Source: RGIG4140 sp045635565 | GTDB taxonomy: Bacteria > Pseudomonadota > Alphaproteobacteria > CAAHEQ01 > UBA3637 | Reading direction: 5' to 3' | DNA: 15,658 nt | NCBI GenBank assembly: GCA_045635565.1 | Contig: JAZTVX010000004.1 | Coordinates: forward strand, 1 to 15,658 | Part shown: positions 13,559 through 15,658 of the stretch, in pieces | Layout of the letters: each line of letters begins with the position of its first letter | Position numbering within the stretch: position 1 is the stretch's first letter | Program-made: the position numbers and the translations under genes | The notes under the pieces: model-generated | Told to the model about the DNA's origin: nothing | The model's input: only the letters and a program-made list of their open reading frames with translations | The model's database searches: none

Positions 13559-14033
13559 AATTTATATTTCAGGTGGCCCGGGGAGTGGCAAAACCACCTA
13601 TGCCAAAAAATTATCGCAAGAATTAAATATACCTTGTTTTGATTTAGATGAGGTTAAGTGGATTAATCGCCCGAATGCATTTAATCTACGCCGTCCCAAA
13701 GAAGAAAGATTGGCCTTGTTAAACCAAATTTTATCTGAAAATCAAAATTGGATTTTAGAAGGTGTTTATTTTCAAGATTGGATTATACCCGTTATTGAAC
13801 AAGCCGATAAAGTCATAATTTTAAAACCGCCCCGCCGACTAAGGCAGTATCGAATAATAAAACGTTCTATCCGCCGAATGTTTCATATTGAGCCTAAAAA
13901 GCACCGTGAAAATCCGATTACGCTTTTTCGTCTTTTACGGTGGAGTCATGAATACGAAAAGAAATACTTGCCCATTTTATTAGAGAAAGCAAAAAAAGAA
14001 AACAAACCTGTTGAAATGATAGAAAGCATTTAA
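13551..14033 (+). CDS. P-loop adenylate-kinase-like protein, 160 aa
   Basis: Walker A GGPGSGKT at residues 8-15, then FDLDEVKW (a substrate-binding acidic motif), WILEGVY (Walker-B-like strand) and the lid RRLRQYRIIKRSIRR. This is the pattern of small kinases annotated as topology modulation or FlaR-like, whose substrates are mostly unknown nucleotides. It starts 8 nt inside the end of the kinase/ASCH gene, so the two are translationally coupled. It ends 51 nt before the next gene, where a strong internal promoter sits. Confidence 0.8.
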   Translation: MPKIYISGGPGSGKTTYAKKLSQELNIPCFDLDEVKWINRPNAFNLRRPKEERLALLNQILSENQNWILEGVYFQDWIIPVIEQADKVIILKPPRRLRQYRIIKRSIRRMFHIEPKKHRENPITLFRLLRWSHEYEKKYLPILLEKAKKENKPVEMIESI

Positions 14034-14037
14034 TTTT

Positions 14038-14066
14038 TTGACTTTCTTTTTAAGATGTTTTATAAT
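14038..14066 (+). promoter_or_regulatory. Strong sigma70 promoter for the two Nudix genes
   Basis: TTGACT (14038-14043), 17-nt spacer, TATAAT (14061-14066). Start near 14073 leaves only 12-15 nt of leader, just enough for the GGAGG ribosome site at 14078-14082. Confidence 0.8.
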
Positions 14067-14087
14067 TTAGGCTAAACGGAGGAAATG

Positions 14088-14525
14088 ATGTCTGAACGGG
14101 TCAAATTTAATGCTAGTGTCAGTTTTATTTTGGAGCAAGACGATAAAATCTTGTTGTTCTATCGGACGGACGGTTATTTCAAAAACGGATGGTGGGTGTT
14201 GCCGGCCGGCCATATAGAAGAAAATGAAACCGCCACCCAAGCCGTTGTCCGTGAAGCCAAAGAAGAACTGGGCATAGATGTCGATGTTAAAGATGTTGCG
14301 TTCGTTCACATCGTTCATAATCTAGTCGGTGAAAACAAAAGAATGGATTTCTATTTTTGCATTAAAAACTTTAAGGGGGAAATTCAAAATTTAGAACCAA
14401 CCAAATGTGCAGATATGCAATTTTTTAACAAGGATACTTTACCACCGATTGAAAAAATTGCACCGACAACTTTACAGGCCATGAAAAATATTTGGAATAA
14501 AAAACATTATTCGGAAAGGTGTTAG
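14088..14525 (+). CDS. Nudix hydrolase (MutT-like), 145 aa
   Basis: Complete Nudix box G41-x5-E47-x7-R55-E56-x2-E59-E60-x-G62, in a protein of standard MutT length. It should hydrolyse a nucleoside diphosphate derivative. LLFYRTDGYFKNGWWVLPAG before the box is typical of the nucleotide-sanitising branch. Two ATGs are adjacent (14085 and 14088); GGAGG ends at 14082, so the second has the better spacing. The stop overlaps the next start by 7 nt, so both Nudix genes are made together. Confidence 0.85.
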   Translation: MSERVKFNASVSFILEQDDKILLFYRTDGYFKNGWWVLPAGHIEENETATQAVVREAKEELGIDVDVKDVAFVHIVHNLVGENKRMDFYFCIKNFKGEIQNLEPTKCADMQFFNKDTLPPIEKIAPTTLQAMKNIWNKKHYSERC

Positions 14526-14938
14526 AGACGATACAAAAAACTAAATTATCGGTTTGTGGGGTGATTATTCATAAAGGTCGTTTCTTGATAGTCAAGCGTT
14601 CTGAAAACGATGATTTTTTACCTAATTATTGGGAATTCCCTGGTGGTGGTGTAGAAACATCTGAAAACTTAGAAGATGCTTTAATCCGTGAATTAAAAGA
14701 AGAAATTGGTATTGACCTTACCCACAATCAAAAGAAACTGATAGGGGTTTCCGAAGAATTTATGGATAAAGGTAAAACCGAACGATATCTGCAACTAAAT
14801 TACAAAATAGAATTGTCAAACGAACCTAAAATTACTTTAAGCCCTGAACATATAGTCTATGATTGGGCAACAGAGGATGATCCTAGATTGGACGGTTTTT
14901 TAAAAGAAATTGTAAAACAATGGGATATTCATAAATGA
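14519..14938 (+). CDS. Nudix hydrolase (8-oxo-dGTPase / MutT-like), 139 aa
   Basis: Complete Nudix box G43-x5-E49-x7-R57-E58-x2-E61-E62-x-G64, with the preceding NYWEFPGGGV that is characteristic of MutT/8-oxo-dGTP diphosphatases, which remove oxidised nucleotides. The start is GTG 14519, overlapping the previous stop (GTGTTAG); the GGAAAG before it is too close for a normal ribosome site, so translation probably relies on coupling. The stop overlaps a further ATG (ATGA, 14935-14938) that opens a truncated kinase, showing that the operon once continued. Confidence 0.85.
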   Translation: MLETIQKTKLSVCGVIIHKGRFLIVKRSENDDFLPNYWEFPGGGVETSENLEDALIRELKEEIGIDLTHNQKKLIGVSEEFMDKGKTERYLQLNYKIELSNEPKITLSPEHIVYDWATEDDPRLDGFLKEIVKQWDIHK

Positions 14939-15036
14939 CAGTTCCCGTGTGTTACCTTATTTGTGGATTTTTAGGAGCTGGTAAAACAACCTATTCTAAT
15001 TCCAACTTCTTTAAGAATCTGTATAAGGTTAGTTAA
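14935..15036 (+). pseudogene. Truncated P-loop kinase, 33 codons
   Basis: ATG overlaps the Nudix stop by 4 nt and opens MTVPVCYLICGFLGAGKTTY, a clear Walker A (GFLGAGKT). After about 22 codons the sequence becomes unrelated and stops at 15034-15036. The rest of the gene is lost to a rearrangement near 15000. The overlap shows it was a genuine member of the operon, probably another small kinase. Confidence 0.7.
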
Positions 15037-15140
15037 TCCACTCCAAGCAATCTGGCAATTTGTGCTTTGGGAAGACCTTTGTCCATCAGGTCTTTTACCT
15101 TTTTGGTGTTCTTATCTGTTATATCAATGTTCCCTATGGT
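15033..15140 (-). pseudogene. C-terminal HTH fragment, serine-recombinase-like
   Basis: Minus-strand frame NTKKVKDLMDKGLPKAQIAR then LLGVD-stop (15035-15033). It matches the C-terminal helix-turn-helix of resolvases/invertases (K-V-x-x-L-x-x-G-x-S-x-x-x-I-A-x-x-L-G-V) but stops before the recognition helix ends. Only the fragment is present. It overlaps the ends of neighbouring fragments, as expected in a rearranged junction. Confidence 0.45.
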
Positions 15141-15218
15141 GGAGCATACACAGCCTATCAAAGAGCAGTAAAGAAAAACAAACAGATTATAAATCTAACA
15201 CAAATTTGGGATGGGTGA
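15131..15218 (+). pseudogene. C-terminal fragment of a SLOG/DUF1273-like protein
   Basis: Frame VPYGGAYTAYQRAVKKNKQI then INLTQIWDG, stop TGA (15216-15218). The G-G-x-Y-x-A-x-x-R-A-x-K-x-x-x-x-I-I-N-L pattern is the nucleotide-binding end of SLOG-type Rossmann proteins. No N-terminal part or start codon is present. Confidence 0.4.
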
Positions 15219-15330
15219 TTAAATCATATATTCACAGATAAACTTATTCAAAGTCTTAATATCTACTTTAAGGATTTTAGCAATATATAGAGCAACTTCT
15301 TTCTTGCAATATGATGAAAAAAATAATATT
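15219..15330 (-). pseudogene. Possible HTH fragment
   Basis: Minus-strand frame YCKKEVALYIAKILKVDIKT then LNKFICEYMI, stop TAA (15221-15219). It has helix-turn-helix-like spacing but no start codon and no certain family. Confidence 0.25.
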
Positions 15331-15332
15331 GT
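15304..15332 (+). promoter_or_regulatory. Possible promoter of hsdM
   Basis: TTGCAA (15304-15309), 17-nt spacer, TATTGT (15327-15332), 45 nt before the start codon. The -10 is weak. Confidence 0.35.
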
Positions 15333-15376
15333 ATCTGGTATATTTAATCTAAACCACCAATTATGGAGAGTTAAAC

Positions 15377-15658
15377 ATGTCCAAAGAACAAGAAAGAGCA
15401 GAACTACACCGAATTATATGGCAAATTGCTAATGATTTAAGAGGTGCTGTGGATGGTTGGGACTTTAAGTCATATGTGTTAGGCATGTTGTTTTATAGAT
15501 ATATCAGTGAAAATATAACATCTTATATCAATCATGAACAATATAAAGTAGGTGAAACAAATTTTGACTATGCTCTCTTAGATGATGAAACTGCTGAACA
15601 TGCAAGAGGAACCATTGTACAGGAAAAAGGTTTGTTTATGTTGGGGTGTGAATTATTC
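15377..15658 (+). CDS. hsdM: Type I restriction-modification methyltransferase subunit, N-terminus (cut by window)
   Basis: The first 94 codons read as the N-terminal helical domain of HsdM: ELHRIIWQIANDLRGAVDGW then DFKSYVLGMLFYRYISE, which pack against HsdS and the DNA. HsdM adds a methyl group to adenine in the recognition site; the SAM-binding and NPPF motifs lie beyond the window. GGAGAG is 6 nt upstream of the ATG. hsdS and hsdR would be expected downstream. This is the first intact gene after a stretch of fragments, so it probably starts its own operon. Confidence 0.9.
   Translation, partial: MSKEQERAELHRIIWQIANDLRGAVDGWDFKSYVLGMLFYRYISENITSYINHEQYKVGETNFDYALLDDETAEHARGTIVQEKGLFMLGCELF

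Overview
The window is AT-rich DNA from a bacterium (Shine-Dalgarno sites such as AAAGGA and AGAGG, sigma70-like promoters, type I restriction and Fic genes). The phylum is not certain. A T-box leader in front of an aspartyl-tRNA synthetase is typical of Firmicutes and relatives, so either the host belongs there or that locus was imported. The many short palindromic, partly protein-coding repeats recall those of Rickettsia-like genomes. I treat the host as an unassigned low-GC bacterium, perhaps gut-associated, and the region as accessory DNA.

Layout. 1-475: C-terminal part of a Fic protein with a MerR-like tail. 542-1363 (-): HUH-type replication/relaxase-like protein. 2134-3178: Nudix hydrolase followed by a decayed proline-iminopeptidase fragment. 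3383-3523 (-): a 46-aa orphan. 4285-6414: nuclease-helicase of the DUF2075/Schlafen-like type, a likely defence gene. 6711-7883 (-): MFS exporter. 8159-9457 (-): archaeal-genre AspRS behind a compact T-box. 10199-11875: leucine-rich-repeat protein. 11992-12527 (-): small gene broken by a palindromic insertion. 12671-14938: operon of a P-loop kinase/ASCH fusion, a second P-loop kinase and two Nudix hydrolases. 14935-15376: at least three gene fragments. 15377-end: start of hsdM.

The most unusual feature is a repeat family, here called the FWY element, found at 1673-1895, 3903-4113, 6525-6719, 9667-9793 and, as a tail only, 7980-8067. All copies lie on the minus strand and at gene junctions. 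Full copies have inverted arms TTCGATAA/TTATCGAA separated by exactly 32 nt, then a hairpin whose stem covaries between copies, then a short reading frame that encodes FWYxVLxEYRxNN and shows synonymous changes. Two other repeat pairs (about 99 and 50 bp) surround the LRR gene. One of these sits inside a small gene, and removing it restores a 144-codon frame.

Functional links. The AspRS is probably induced when charged tRNA-Asp is scarce, because its leader shows a GAC triplet in a short first hairpin and a UGGCACC bulge matched to a G discriminator. With the adjacent exporter it could form a tolerance module, which is inference. The kinase/ASCH/Nudix cluster looks like one nucleotide- or RNA-end-processing unit with an extra internal promoter. 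The helicase, HsdM and Fic genes fit a defence- and conflict-rich island.
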